From Puccinia triticina (lineage: Eukaryota; Basidiomycota; Pucciniomycetes; Pucciniales; Pucciniaceae), in contig NC_070567.1 of the NCBI RefSeq assembly GCF_026914185.1, positions 992,001-1,056,000 on the forward strand: a stretch of DNA of 64,000 nucleotides, in the 5' to 3' direction. Position 1 is the stretch's first letter, and each line of letters begins with the position of its first letter. Both the position numbers and the translations under genes were made by a program. Below are positions 33,046 to 45,454 of the stretch, piece after piece. The notes beneath the pieces are model-generated. The model was not told the DNA's origin. It did no database searches and saw only the letters and a program-made list of their open reading frames with translations.

Positions 33046-33195
33046 GGCCCTGTTTGGAGCCAATATAATTGCGCGATATAATCTGGAATTTTGTGACATC
33101 TGATCAAGTTTTGGCGGACCTGATCAGATGTCACATAGGATGTCACGCAAAAAAACTCATATATCGCCCGGATTATATCGGCTCCAAACGGGGCC
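33046..33195. mobile_element. 150-bp Harbinger-type MITE, TTA target duplication
   Basis: The ends are GGCCCTGTTTGGAGCC and the inverse of GGCCCCGTTTGGAGCC, with TTA at 33043-33045 and 33196-33198. The termini match the Harbinger element at 8-11 kb, which may have supplied the transposase. Confidence 0.92.
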
Positions 33196-33292
33196 TTATT
33201 TACCAGAGCTGACACGTCACACAATTTTCTGCAAAAACAGGGTGCAATCCTTCCCCAGCCCACCCTCAGGCTCAATAATCATCAGATGTATG

Positions 33293-34617
33293 TCAGTGCA
33301 AGCCCCCACCCAAGACGATCTCTTGGCCAGTCATGTATCCAGTTTTGGCCAACATGACCACTACGTTGGCCACCTCACTGGGATGGCCGAGCCGGCCCAA
33401 TGGGATGGTCGAAGCCAACTGTGTTCCAATATCCGCCAGCTGCAGGGTCCCGGACTCTCCTGTTCTGTTGCGTGGAGGATCACAAAATCTTGAGCAAGCT
33501 GATGATCAGAACAAACCAAGCAGAAAATGTTTCCACTCACGATGTCGGGTCTCCATGTGGGCGTGGTGGCTGGACCGCCGGGACCATCCCGGTATCCCCA
33601 ATGAGCGCAGGACTGATCTACGCCCGCGCGTGGTTTATCAAGCACTGTGGTCATCAAAAAGACGATCGGGTGATGTGATGGGATTTTAGGGAGACACTGA
33701 CACAGTTGACAGTGATGTTGTCGGGAGCCAGGACGCGGGCAAGATTCAAGCCCATTGAACTGTTTGTTTGTGTTAGCTCATCCTATCCAAGAAAATCATG
33801 GAAAGCTCTACCAACCACAACGCCCCTTTGCTCGCAGCATAATGGCATCCTAGAAACGACGGACTACATAGTGTCAGAGTGCTATGCATAAATGTTTGAA
33901 ACGGAGGAGTGTTTACCATTGATTCCTCCACCTTTACTTGAGATGCTGCCGATCAGAACGACCCTTCCCCAGCGAGCAGTGCGCATCTTTCCGCCTGCAT
34001 CATCCAGACAGCTCTTCAAGAGGATAAACGGACTAGTACAATTGACCTGGATGACGTCTTCCCAATCCTGCAGACTGATGTCCGCTACATCTCGGATCCG
34101 TCGCGCCAGGCCAGCGTTGAGCACGATGATGGAGATCGACCTGTGGCGCTCCGCGTGCGCTTGGAGAACGGAGCTGATCAGGCTCTGGGTCTCTTCTCTG
34201 TTGCTTAAGTTGGCCCGGTGGAGTGTGAACGTTTGCGCCGGATGCTTTGCACGCAGTTCCGATGCAAGCTTGGCAGCAGAATCCTATGCAGAAACCAGGA
34301 TATCAGTGGTGTGAACGAAAAGCCACTGATTGCTTGTGTCGACTGAGATGTTGGATAGTCGAAGAGGAGGCTGCAGACTGACTGGGTTGGAGTGGTAGTG
34401 TAGGCCCAGATCGCATCCTTCTTGGGCCAATGCTCTTGCACATGCAGACCCGATTCCGCCACTTGATGGTAAGACATGAGTTTATAAGAGAACATCACCT
34501 TCTTGAGAGCACACATCCCACGCACCTTGCCCCCGTCACCACTCCCAGCCGACCCGAAACATCGTTATCCAAGGGGCGCACCCAAGACGCACCCGTGCCA
34601 CCATCGAGCTTGGCCAT
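33293..34617 (-). CDS. Short-chain dehydrogenase/reductase (3-oxoacyl-reductase-like), seven exons, one apparent frameshift
   Basis: Exons: 34617-34526, 34461-34383, 34283-33917, 33849-33816, 33759-33702, 33617-33541, 33439-33293. All introns have GT-AG ends and are 56-101 nt. Phases agree for the first six exons. Motifs: cofactor loop TGASGGIG at residues 28-35 (made by splicing exon 1 to 2), NAG at 113-115, catalytic Asn138, Ser170 region, Tyr183 and Lys187 (YAASK, spliced across exons 3 and 4), then ISPALIGDTGMVP. The last exon encodes GRLGHPSEVANVVVMLAKTG and YMTGQEIVLGGG, the expected C terminus, but its frame is one base off relative to exon 6. A 1-nt loss between 33541 and 33579 would explain it. 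The enzyme would reduce a keto group with NAD(P)H; the substrate is unknown. Confidence 0.9.
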
Positions 34618-35018
34618 CGATTCGAGCTTTCAGGAGAACCAGACACCAGGGAAAAATTGAGGTCACCTGAGGGCAGGTGATGTGAAGAAGACTCTTGTTC
34701 AGTCTCCAATCATACTCCAAAACCCATTGAGTGGGACTCCCCAATGACCACAAAGGGGCCATTGTTTTGATAGTGGAGTCTTGCCACAGTAGCTCAGGTG
34801 TCTGAACATGTTTTACTCAATGTTACCTGCCACCAGCTGTCATCACATTTTCCCTGGTGCAGAGACGGTGCAGATCACGATGAACATGTGCATATGTCAC
34901 AGGATTCAGCCCAGCATGTCACACATGTACACCGTCGATCACCTGGTTTTCAAACTGTCGTATCCTTTTCTGTATTATCGTTCCTGTATTTCTTGGGTGT
35001 TTGCCTTCCAAGTTTCAG
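34618..35018. promoter_or_regulatory. Intergenic region between the divergent SDR and BTB genes
   Basis: The two genes start about 400 bp apart on opposite strands, so this probably contains both promoters and a 5' exon or leader of the BTB gene (acceptor TTTCAG at 35013-35018). A CACCTGAGG / CAGGTGA pair lies near 34665-34680. No clear TATA box stands out. Confidence 0.4.
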
Positions 35019-35023
35019 ACAGG

Positions 35024-35637
35024 ATGGGATCCATGCCCGTCTTGAGCCACACCATCGCCCCAGGACGGTCACTCAAGGTCTCAGCCACCCCCGGGATCAC
35101 CAGCATCCTCAACAGCTTCCCCACTGCCGCCAACCTGACGAGCCCCCAGTTTGCCGCCAGCCGGCCGGTTCTCGCGCATGATGCCCAGTTCAACATCGTC
35201 ATCCGGGGGCAGGTCTTCAAGCTGAGCTACGAGCAGATCATGTACGACGAGCCCAACCTGTTCACCACCGCCTTCCTCGACGGCTTCTCCGAGGCCGACA
35301 CACGCACACTCTCCATCCCCGGCCGCTCGCCCGCCCTGTTCGCCCTCATCTACGAATACCTCTCCGGCTATGCCATCCTGCCCAACCCCGACATCGACCT
35401 CAGGAACCTCGTCTCCGACTGCGAATACTACGGCCTCCAGCGACTCAAAGACCAGCTCACCCTGCCCAAGCTCGCCGACGCCCTCTGCTCCAGACACACC
35501 CTCAGCCGGGTCGTCCGCTTCGAGGACGTCGTCACTCGCCAGGCACACGCCGCCGGATGGACGGAGAACGGCCTGGTGGATACCTCCGAAACTACCCCCA
35601 ACCACATCCTCGTCTTCCTCACCAAAGTCAATTTCAG
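35024..35637 (+). CDS. BTB/POZ domain protein, main exon
   Basis: From ATG 35024 about 205 residues are open up to a donor CAG|GTTCGT at 35638. Residues about 50-145 form a BTB fold of the fungal type: FNIVIRGQVFKLSYEQI, DEPNLFTTAFLDGF, LSIPGRSPALFALIYEYLSG, then YYGLQRLKDQL. BTB domains mediate dimerisation and often recruit partners to cullin-3 ligases; no second domain is visible. A frame extends upstream to 34808, but the acceptor just before the ATG suggests that part is intron. The 3' exon is not resolved; a splice to 35857 would give a short C terminus. The codon usage is GC-rich like the dehydrogenase. Confidence 0.83.
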
Positions 35638-37230
35638 GTTCGTAAACACATCGCTCGCTTCTCGGGTTCAAGTATATGCTGATCCCTGGAAACCATCTTG
35701 GTATCTCGTCGGATCAGAGTCGATCTTACGGTCAAAGCGAATGGTGAATGGTGAGCGGATTGGTCGATCAGGTTCGGCGTTGGATCCAAGCCAACTTGAA
35801 ACACAGTTTCTGAACAGTTAATGCTGATTTCAGGATATTTTTTTTTTGTCTGCGCCTTGCACCAGTGCCCAAGCCTCTTTCGGGATAGAACTGCCTTCCT
35901 ATGCGTAAGCACCTAACCACAGACTGCCGGCGGCTACGCCCAGCTCCAGCATATAATGGCTGCGTTTCTCATACAATGGTTGGGGGAAAGCAGAACGAGC
36001 CTGCGATCGAAGCCGCTCAGTTTCCGGGACGAGAGTCTTTCGGACTGGACGGCTGTGATGGCGGAGGCCCTATCAGCCACGCCACTCACCCTGAACAGCG
36101 GCGAATTCGAGGGAAACTTCGGCGACTTGGTCCAGTGGGTCGGCTCCTTCATGATCCGATTCTCGGCTGGAACCGCTGCATGTATGTCTACATTCTGTGA
36201 AATTTATATATACGGCTTCTTCCCGTACTGATCTTCGGCGGTGGGTTCGCGTTGGGTAGCTGGCTCATCACTCAGCTCGGGGGCCAGCAGGTCGGCCCTT
36301 GGAGTGTACGTCCCTGTGTGTCCTCCAATCTGATTAACAAAAAAAAACACTCACAAGAATTTCCGCCTCCATTTTTCGGCTTGGAGAAACAGACAAGACC
36401 CAGAGACGACAGAAAAGCTCTCCAAAATCATGCCCGGCTTGTCGGAGAACTTGAGACTACGAGCTCTGCAAGGCCAAAACACTCTGAAATTGGTCCGTCC
36501 CAAGTTTCCCAAAAAAACGCCCGCCCCCCCCCCCCCCCCCCAAAAAAAAAAGACTTAACCTCTTTTTTCCCGCTTGTGCAAACTGACGAAGGTTTTTTTT
36601 TTGTTGGGGTGGATGGCGGTACCAAACCAGTCGACATCGTTTTGGGCGAGCGATATGTCGCTGATCATCGCGCCCCCGGACGGCTCATCTACGACCACCG
36701 ACGAAAACACTCGCAACAACAACCTGGTGGCTAAAGTCCTGAACTGCAGTCTATCGACGGGCTTGTACCGCAGAAAATGTACCCGACCTCTTGTGAACAT
36801 CTGATAACCTGCCCGCCGATCCATTCACGACCGTCAATGCACATTATATCATCCATCTGCCCCTATATCCGGCCCTCCGATGGCCCGCTTCTTCCTTTTC
36901 CTGTTTTTGACTTAGGCTTGGTGTTTTGTCCCTTTGGGTCTTTGTTCATTGCACTCGATTGTATACACACACGCAGAGACGGTAATGATAGCTCACGATC
37001 GGATTGCTTGAACAGGATCGTCTTGCATAACACGTATGTAGTACACATGGAACCAACAGGTTTAAATTTCTGCAATAAAAACAGGAAACATTTTTCATGT
37101 AAGACGGGTCGAGTCCCGGTTGGAAAACAGCGCCCGAACCCCGCCCGAGGCAATTGCCGGGTCGGGTCAAAATTTCAGATAAGCAACCCGAACAATTGGG
37201 AATAGGAATAGATCTGGGCATGGGTGGATG
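35638..37230. other. BTB gene 3' region and unassigned sequence
   Basis: An open stretch from 35956 (MAAFLIQWLG...) to about 36183 ends near a possible donor and could be an exon of the BTB gene or of a separate small gene; a block GGGFALGSWLITQLGGQ at about 36240-36296 could follow it. I cannot connect them with confidence. A C/A homopolymer run lies at 36520-36551. Bases 36850-37230 show no gene. Confidence 0.3.
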
Positions 37231-37232
37231 TA

Positions 37233-38185
37233 CACACCCGGGCGAATCGGGACACGCCCCTGCGCCCACCTGACGCAGGTGTCATACATGCGCCAGGTGG
37301 GCGTTACAGGACGCCAGCGTGACCATGAGTCACGCTGGCGCCACCGTCATACACGGCTGGCCGCCCCGGGTGGCCAGCCATGCGTCACGGTTGAGCTGGC
37401 GTCAGGCTGTGCCGCGAACTGGGGTCGGCAGCCGATCGCACAGCTCATCCTGACGCCGGCTGGGACCCGCAGCGAGCGGGCGTCCGCATGTTGCCCGCCG
37501 GCCTGGTTCGCCGCTTGGGCGCCTCGAGGGGGCGTCAGGCCGGGTGGCTCGTTGGGTTGCGACCTCTGGCCGGTCAAGGGGCGGCATGATCTCCTCATAA
37601 TTGCCCCTATCCGCCTGCCAACGACCACCCGTCATCGTTTCAGACGACGGCGACCTCAAATGTGCAACATGCACATACACAACACAGGGTCGTGTCACAC
37701 CCCTGCCCCGCCGCCAAGAGGGCACTTGGGTCGGTTACCTCGGTTCCCCGCCTCAAGACGACACTTCAGCACATCCGCCGGTCAAACGATCACGCAAAGC
37801 CCGCTTTCAAACACGATGGTTCCCCACGACGGAGCAGGTTTGCATGATGCACTGGCCCCCGCTCTGCGTGAACTTGAGAGTTATTCAACTGATGATTGCA
37901 TTGTGCCCCCCTCCTTTAGAGTTCACCTACACGGAAGGGGTTTATTACTGCAAGCTATGCAGTTTGGCGAGGGGGACAAAGAATTGGCGCCAGCATACCC
38001 GCACTCAGGCACATAAACTGAATGTGCAGCGACACGAGGCCATGACCAGGCCACAATCACCCAACCCCATCACAACCACGCCGCCCCCGCGGGCGCAGGA
38101 AGATAACTCTTGGGGGCTCGTCCTGGGGATTGGTGCCTTGAGGCTGATAATCGATCGGAGACCGCGCGGCCCTCATAGCGTCCTA
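37233..38185 (+). mobile_element. Deletion derivative of the Plavaka element, left part
   Basis: It starts CACACCCGGGCGAATCGGG like the full element at 38186. Bases 37360-38105 match 38780-39535, and 38108-38185 match 45333-45412. The join at 38105 therefore skips about 5.8 kb of the full element. It contains one C2H2 finger frame (YYCKLCSLARG, near 37940-38030). A hairpin with an 11-bp stem (GCCAGCGTGAC) lies near 37312-37342. The full element is inserted at its right side (TA 38184-38185). Confidence 0.75.
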
Positions 38186-38328
38186 CACACCCGGGCGAAT
38201 CGGGACAAGCCCCTGCGCCCACCTGACGCAGGAGTCATACATGCGTCAGGTGGGTGTTACAGGACGCCAGCGTGACCATGAGTCACGCTGGCGCCACCGT
38301 CATACACGGCGGGCCGCCCAAGCCTAGA

Positions 38329-38717
38329 TGTGAAGGCCAACCTACTCGGCTTATCTCAATTGGCAAGGTAGCCTAGCATAAGCGAGAGGAGGAAGGATTA
38401 TTCTCGTAGAAACTCTAATGAGAATAACCTTTAACACGATGGGATAAAGGATGTTACTTCTATGTTGATAAAATGTAAAGAACAAGAATATCGAGATAAA
38501 GAAAAGAGGAAAGAGGAACAAAGACGAAGAGAGAAACGAGAATATAACAAAACTCTCGGAACAATATTTCTAAAACAACTGAGTATTAATTCGTAAATAA
38601 AAAACTCACAATTGTTAAGCGCATGATTCATCAATCAGATGACATCATTTCTCTTGATTATCTAAACATTAGTTAATATAATTTAAAATAATAACAACCG
38701 ATAAGCCAGTCGTTACA
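38329..38717. mobile_element. Solo LTR, 389 bp, 5-bp target duplication CTAGA
   Basis: It starts TGTGAAGG, ends GTTACA, and is flanked by CTAGA at 38324-38328 and 38718-38722. It is AT-rich in a GC-rich neighbourhood and has no coding sequence. It lies in the left subterminal part of the Plavaka element. Confidence 0.95.
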
Positions 38718-39099
38718 CTAGAGGGCGCCAGGTCGACCGTGATATTGACAGGTGCCGCTGAGGGCGTGGGCCAGGCGCCTCCCCGGGTGGCCAGCCATGC
38801 GTCACGGTTGAGCTGGCGTCAGGCTGTGACGCGAACTGGGGTCGGCAGCGGATCGCACCGGTCATTCTGACGCCGGCTGGGACCCGCGGCGGGCGGGCGT
38901 CCGCATGTTGCCCGCCGGCCTGGTTCGCCGCTTGGGCGCCTCGAGGGGGCGTCAGGCCGGGTGGCTCTTGGGTTGCGACCTCTGGCCGGTCAAGGGGCGG
39001 CATGATGGGGGATCGGCATGATCTCCTCATATGCCCTTATGCACCTGCCACCGACCACCCGTCATCGTTTCAGATGAAGGCGACCTCAAACGTGCAACA

Positions 39100-42000
39100 T
39101 GCACATACAACACTGGGTCGGGTCACCTGACCCGCCCCCAAGAGAGCACTTGTGTCGGTTACCTCGGTTCCCCGCCTCAAGACGACAATTCAGCACATCT
39201 GCCGTTCAAACGATCACGCAAACCCCGCTTTCGACCAAGCAAACACGATGGTTCCCCCCGACGGATCAGGTTTGCATGATGCACCGGCCCCCGCTCTGCG
39301 TGAACTTGAGAGCTACTCAAATGATGATTGCATTGTGCCCCCCTCCTTTAGAGTTCACCTACACGGAAGGTGTTTATTACTGCAAGCTATGCAGTTTGGC
39401 GAGGGGGACAAAGAATTGGCGCCAGCATACCCGCACTCAGGCACATAAACTGAATGTGCAGCGACACAAGGCCATGACCAGGCCACAATCACCAAACCCC
39501 ATCGCAACCGCGCCGCCCCCGCGGGCGCAGGAAGATAACTCGGCCGCACACTTTGATCAACTTGGTGCAGTCGAGTTATTGGATCTCAACCAGCACCCCC
39601 CCGTCACAGCCCCTGGGGTCCAGGGTTTGATCGCCAGCCTCACGGCGAGCCACGCCCAAACGCGCTTGGAGGCGAACACAAATCAGACACCACTCGGCCA
39701 GGACCCGCGCGGCCGTCTTGAGGCGGACCTCTTGCTGATTGCGGCTCACAAGGGCAATCACACCCCAGATGAAGAGCCGCCAATAGTGCACACCGATAAG
39801 AGGTCCAACAAGGTTGACGCCAGCGCCTGGTTTCCGTTCAAGAGCAAGCTGGTCAGTCTCTCTCCCCCAAGGTGTATCATGGGATCACTTCTTATCATAC
39901 AAACTCCGTCTCTTATCATACTAACTACCTCACAATGGGATTCAGGACCTGGTGGCTTCCCTCTTAATTGGCCATACGCGCTCAATGCTGTCAAGATCAC
40001 TCTACAAACGTATCAGTGCGCTCTTAGAGGTGTGTGGACTCAAACTGCTGCAATGGGCTGCGGTCCGGGAGTCACGCAAGAGGATTCGGGATTTACTAGG
40101 GAACAAGGTTCAAACAGATGTTTTGGTTTTTGATACTCCATGCTACGCACTGAGTAGCCAAAAAATCATCAGCCAGGTATGTGATAAATCAACCTAAATT
40201 CATGATAGATTTGGTACAAATTTTTGTCTGATACAAAGTTGGCTCTTCTCAGGAATTGGCCAGGCATATGCGGAGTCAACAGATGGATTGATGATAACCA
40301 AGTTCTCCCAATCTGGCAAGTGGCTGACAGGCATGTCCCAAGATCACAGGCCTCAAATGTGCCGAGTCAAAGATAAGGATTTCTACATATTTGAGCCAGT
40401 GGAGCTGCAATCAAAACAGCTGGTAATCCCAATATTTTTCTTTACTCAAGCTGGGGTCTTACATGCTAGGTGCTGGGACGTTGCAAGGGATGGTGTGGGA
40501 TTCCTCACAGTTGATAAGATTCAGACTGATACCCTCAAGATTGAGCTGCCTTTTGGCCTCCAATTTCATGACAATCGGCTGCAATCAATATCTGCTGAAC
40601 AGTTTTGCCTCAACTACAAGGAGATTCAATGGACCAATGGCCGGATGTTGGTTGATGCCTGTGCTGGGGCACTGTATGGCAAGTCCTGATTGTAATTGCA
40701 CCTCTTGCCCTCCCGTTTGGCGTAATCTGATCCTGCTGATTTGTACTTTACCTAGCAATCAAGTCCATCTCAAGTCAACAAGTGATACATTTACCAAACC
40801 CTTGGAGGAAGAAATCTCATAATATGATACTTCACACCGTTCCAATTGTTTTGTACTCTGATGACACATCTGGCAACGTATCCAAGCAATTCAACAAGCA
40901 CTTCGTTCTACTTCACTCTTGCAGGCCTCCCCCCAAAAATCTCAAACCAGGAGTACAACTGCCATTTTTTGGCCACTTCAAACTTGGCTTCAGCTGGTGA
41001 ACTCTCTGAACAACTCGTAGAGGAGATCATGTATGGTTTCAGTTTCATCTTTCTCTCTTGATGTCATTTCTGTCATGAGCTGATGTTTGGCGGGTTTCTC
41101 TCAGTCTCATGTCCACTGTGGGTTTTGAAGCTTACAATCATAGCATTTCTCAAGCTGTCTGGGTCACTTCAACAGTCTTGTGTTTTCTTGGGGACTCCCC
41201 AATGCATGCTGAAGTTACATGTACCCCAAACCCTGGGGCGGCCCTCCACCCATGCAGGATGTGTAAGTTATCAGTTAGAATGAAGAAATTCAAGCAGACC
41301 TCAACATTTGTACGGGAATTTCTGCACCGGGACAGTTTAGGCGAAGAGGTATTTATCCTACTTGGCTTGGCTTCAACATCCGCACATTGGACTGATCCTC
41401 TCTCATGTAGACCGCTGTGAGGCCACGTGTTTGGGCCCAAACTTGTAGCAGATGCCATAAATTAGTCAAGACTGCCCTTTCCAAAAGCTTCAATCAGTTC
41501 ACCATAAAAGGCAAGAAGTGGGGTTTAAAGGACCCAATATCTAACCGGTTCATTTGTGACGCAAAGCGGGACCCAGCGGTCAAAGAGAAGATGAAGCAAT
41601 TGGAAGCAGAAAAGTCTACGAGAATGTGTAGTCCTATCTTAAGGCTGAAAGGTAATTCTGTTTGCCTCATGTCTAATCATGCCTTTGGTTTCACTGATGC
41701 AGTGGGATCCCAATTTAGATTTTGATGGGGTACACGACACTCCAGTGGAGGTCTTACATGTGGTTTTACTGGGTGCAGTAAAATATTTAGCTCGTGATTT
41801 GGTTGCAGGCGTCTCCGACTCGGACAAGCATCAGATGATTGCTTGGCTGGAATCTTTCAACTGCACAAGTCTAAATATTTCATCATTGAAGCCCACTTAT
41901 CTGATCAAGCACATCAATAGTCTGGTTGGAAGAGACTTCAAAATCATACTACAAGCCGCACCTTTTGTTTTTGCCAATTGGATGACACCAGAACAGAGGC

Positions 42001-43454
42001 CTATCTGGTTGGCTTTGAGTAAATTGGCAACTTTCATCTTCCAAACAAGAATCAATGACATGAAGGCCTTCCTGATTGACCTCAAGTCTCACATTCACAC
42101 GTTTCTATACCACTTGACCAAATCAACTGCGCAATGGGTCAACAAACCAAAATTCCATATGCTCCTGCATCTCCCTGAGTGCATTGAACGGTTTGGCCCA
42201 GCACCCAATTTTTCGACAGAGAAATTTGAATCATTCAACGGGGTCTTACGCAAGGCATCAGTGCACTCCAATAAACTGGCGCCAGGCAGGGACATAGCCA
42301 CCACTTTTGATAACCTATCATGCCTCAGGTTGGTCCTCTCAGATGGTGTAATATATAACGAAGTCACAGGAGCAACTCGAACAATTGGGCGCCTTGTGAC
42401 CTCAATGTTCACATTGTATCCTTCAATTCAGAGATCTATGGGTTACGACTACAAGGCCTCACGTATACAACCTGCAAATGAATTCCCACGGCCGACCAAT
42501 GCAAAGCTCAAGAAAAAAAATCTCTCCTCAATCCCCAAGTCCCTCAGGAATGCACATCCATTGGTGCCAATTGCTCAGGTTGCCCAACTCCAAGTTAACA
42601 AACACGTCCGCCTTGGGAAAGGCACTTTTGTGGTGGTGAGTGGTATTCCTGTGTCAGGTGTGTGTTGATCAGGAAAACACATCTCTCTGACATTCTGGAT
42701 GATTTTTAGATAGGCGAGTCACTCAATGGCAATCTGATCTTGGGTTTGGTTGAGTCTCTGTGGTCTGTCACTCCACACCGGGACGGCCCAACATATTTTG
42801 TATCTGTGGTTGAGTTCCAGCTGGGGGGGGGTGGATGAGTATTATGAGATGAGGCAGGTACGTCGAAGTCACAGGGAGCTGTCAGTCAATGCAAATGTGG
42901 GCACCCTTCTTGCTTCTTTCTGGTATCTGTTTCCCAAGCGGCAGTTAACTGATTTGGATGATTGGTTAACTGTGTGATGCGGAGTGTAGTATATCCTTGG
43001 TTGCGTGAATGTGCAACATGATTGCCACCGAGGTGAATGTACCTTGGAAAGGACAAAGTCAATACGTATGGAACACCAAGATACCAATTGGAAGACTTGG
43101 GTTGTGAAACACTCTGATGAAGAACATTACATCTTGAATGCCGGGTCCTTACACGATCCACATCTCCATCACACCCTTTCTAATCTGCCTTTGGACCCTC
43201 CAACCCCGGCCGATTGGGTTGAAGCAATTGCAAAGGGGCTGGACATCTGGAATGATGGGGGTGACGGGGTGGAATCTGACCAAGAAGACCGGAGTGAAAG
43301 CAGCTGCTCTGAGGATGATGACGCCAAGGGGGAGACGGACGATGAAGACACGGGGAGTCAGGCAGAAACTGGTTCCACCTACAGCGGCACAGACACCGCC
43401 GATGATGTAGAGTGGAATGAGGACTCTGAGGGGTTTGATACTGACATCTCATGA
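39100..43454 (+). pseudogene. Plavaka transposase, multi-exon, at least one frameshift
   Basis: The first exon (about 39100-39850) has a C2H2 finger YYCKLCSLARG...QHTRTQAHK and an acidic linker ending WFPFKSKL. The next blocks are LIGHTRSMLSRSLYKRI (about 39950-40170), KFSQSGKWL and WDVARDGVGFLTVDKI (about 40290-40690), and DDTSGNVSKQFNKH (about 40858-40905), which continues only in another frame as FYFTLAGLPPKISN. Then come STVLCFLGDSPMHAEVT (about 41110-41340), and the core from 41703: HDTPVEVLHVVLLGAVKYL, KFHMLLHLPECIERFGPA and ESFNGVLRKASVHSNKLAPG. A C-terminal region with CINVQH-like NVQHDCH and an acidic tail ends at TGA 43452-43454. These blocks are those of Plavaka transposases of the CACTA/EnSpm group. 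The shift near 40905 argues that this copy is inactive, though an unrecognised intron is possible. Confidence 0.83.
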
Positions 43455-44016
43455 AGGTCTGCAGATGCCGAGGGCGAAACTGACACCAAGGATGATGGCA
43501 ATTGATATTTGTGTGATTTGTTCTATCTCACTAGCTCTTTTCGTTGTTTACTGCTTCTATCTCATCTCCCAAAAACAAGTTTTTTGTGAAACATCAGGCC
43601 ATCCTAGCAGGCCTCCTTTGTAAGCATTCCTGCAAGAGCTCCTTTGAGCTCCGGCCTTAATGATTGATGTCCTTACTCATCAAGCCAGGCATGGCTTGGT
43701 CACAGCCACAAGACAAAGACATTGTAGGCGCACGATTGTGGGGCTCAGTGGCCCACACACTCTGGGATTGCAAAGGTCGGCATGGGGAGGTGCGGGCTCA
43801 GTGTGGAGCTAGACTACATACAATGGGGGGGGCATAATACGGGTTAGGAGGAGTCCTCAACGGAGGCCTCTGAAGGGGTTGAATGGACACGACCACCCGG
43901 GAGTCGGGGCCTCGCGGGTCAAGGCGGATTCAGAGGGGCTCACACTTCCGCCCGGTGGGCTGGCGGTGACCCCTCCGGGGGGCAAAGGCTTGCACCTCGG
44001 GGTCGACGTCGTAAAC
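43455..44016. other. No gene assigned
   Basis: The transposase 3' region and the probable 3' exon end of the convergent minus gene lie here. GC-rich from 43850. Confidence 0.35.
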
Positions 44017-45125
44017 TCTTTGATGGGGGGATAGGGCCTGGTTGATCGGCGGCAGGCACAAGGTCCCCGGTGCACGGCAGGGAGGCGGCGGGATGGGGTC
44101 ATGGGTCAGCATAAAATCACGGGCACGAGGCGGACGGGCACGAGGTGGGAGGTTGTGGTGCTCACCGTAATCACACAGGTTTCGAGATCCTGTATCACGC
44201 GAATACATATCTCGCCCGAGTTAGAAGCCGCGCGCGCGGAGGCCACAAAGTGCCAAAACCCGTGTTCGCCGGCCATAAAGGAGCCGTGGTGATTGGCCTT
44301 CTTGGCGTCCGTGATCGAGAAGGACCACGTCAAGCGGCCGAGTTGATCGCTTTTGACGGCAACGTGGTTGAGGCGGATGGTCTCGCACTCCTTGGCCAGG
44401 TGGGCAAAGACCTTCTTCTTCAGGTCCTGATACGCAAGAGCGGCCAGGTCAACAAGGAGAGGCCGGGTGGCAATGCCATGCGAATACATTTCCGAGAAAA
44501 GTTCCCCTTGGTCGCATACACCTAGGGGGACATAAAGGGTGTACTCTACAACTAAACCAACGGGGTTTGATTCCTGGTGTGTGTGGATGTGTGGAGTCAT
44601 CTGAAGACATGGGGGATTCTGCGGAACTGGGCGTTTGGTCGGTTGCGTTTCGGGTTTGCACGCGGGCTCATCTTCACTACGGTCACTGGCGGTTTCATCA
44701 AGGTCGTAGGGATAGAACAATGGCATTGACATGTGTAGCCCAAATTGAACCCCGTCTGGCTCCTCTGACATACGCTCGAGGGCGGTGACAAACACATCGG
44801 TGGTCGAAACTAGAAGGTGCTGAGTCTTGCCGGCCACACCCGGCTGCGTCATTGACATTTCCCAGTTTAGGTTGTCTGGGGGCGAAGTAAGTTGTTTGTG
44901 CATCGCTTGCGCGATTTGCGGGTCCGTGCGCTCGATTCGCCCAATGGCACGTTGCTTGAATTGCGCCAAAGTCTGATTGCTGGGATGCCCATGACATCGG
45001 ATCGGTGTGTCTGTGCTGGGCCCGTGGTGGTGTTTCCAATAGGTCATCTGACCGGCACGGTAGGAGCGTACGGTTTCCTTGGTGGGTCCAGGTGATTCTA
45101 CCCAGATTGTCCATGTGACATTCAA
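44017..45125 (-). CDS. Unknown protein carried by the Plavaka element (passenger gene A)
   Basis: Exon 1 runs from ATG 45125 to a donor at 44165 (320 codons, uninterrupted). A short second exon from about 44017 is possible but not certain. The protein begins MNVTWTIWVESPGPTKETVR, has an acidic proline-rich middle and a C-terminal part SFSITDAKKANHHGSFMAG. I see no catalytic motif, signal peptide or membrane segment. Its uninterrupted 960-bp frame in a GC-rich element suggests it was under selection. It is transcribed towards the transposase and away from passenger gene B. I do not recognise the family. Confidence 0.62.
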
Positions 45126-45332
45126 TTCGATGCCGCGATTGGTCGTTGTTGCGGGTGGTGATTAGCTGTCGGAGTCGTATCGTGCGTAATATCGCGAGTG
45201 GCAATCGACGGCGGGTTTCCCTCGGCGCGGATTCTCTTTGCGGAGGGCGGCGTCACATGAGTCTGCAGTTGTTGGGGCCAAGGTGATTGTGGTAAGCACA
45301 CGTGCGAGAAATAGACATGGGTTCTCGGACTC
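45126..45332. other. No gene; upstream region of passenger gene A
   Basis: Possible promoter or 5' exon of the minus-strand gene. No motif stands out. Confidence 0.3.
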
Positions 45333-45445
45333 ACACTTGGGGGTTCGACCTGGGGATTGGTTCCTTGAGCCTGATCATCGATTGGAGACCGCGCGGCCCT
45401 CATAGCGTCCTACGTGGGGAGACCAAGGGGAAGTGCGTGATATCG
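45333..45445 (+). repeat. Uninterrupted copy of the Plavaka insertion target
   Basis: Bases 45333-45412 match 38108-38185 and bases 45411-45445 match 48615-48649. The two halves are joined here at TA 45411-45412, so this internal sequence shows what the insertion site of the element looked like. Confidence 0.88.
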
Positions 45446-45454
45446 AGCAAGAGC

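Noticed and set aside
34808..35023. Upstream extension of the BTB protein to ATG 34808
   Set aside because: An acceptor TTTCAG stands just before ATG 35024, and the extension has no similarity to BTB proteins and looks like translated leader or intron.
37228..38016. 262-codon plus-strand frame as a gene
   Set aside because: It spans the end region of the Plavaka derivative and changes frame relative to the finger-coding part shared with 39.1-39.5 kb.
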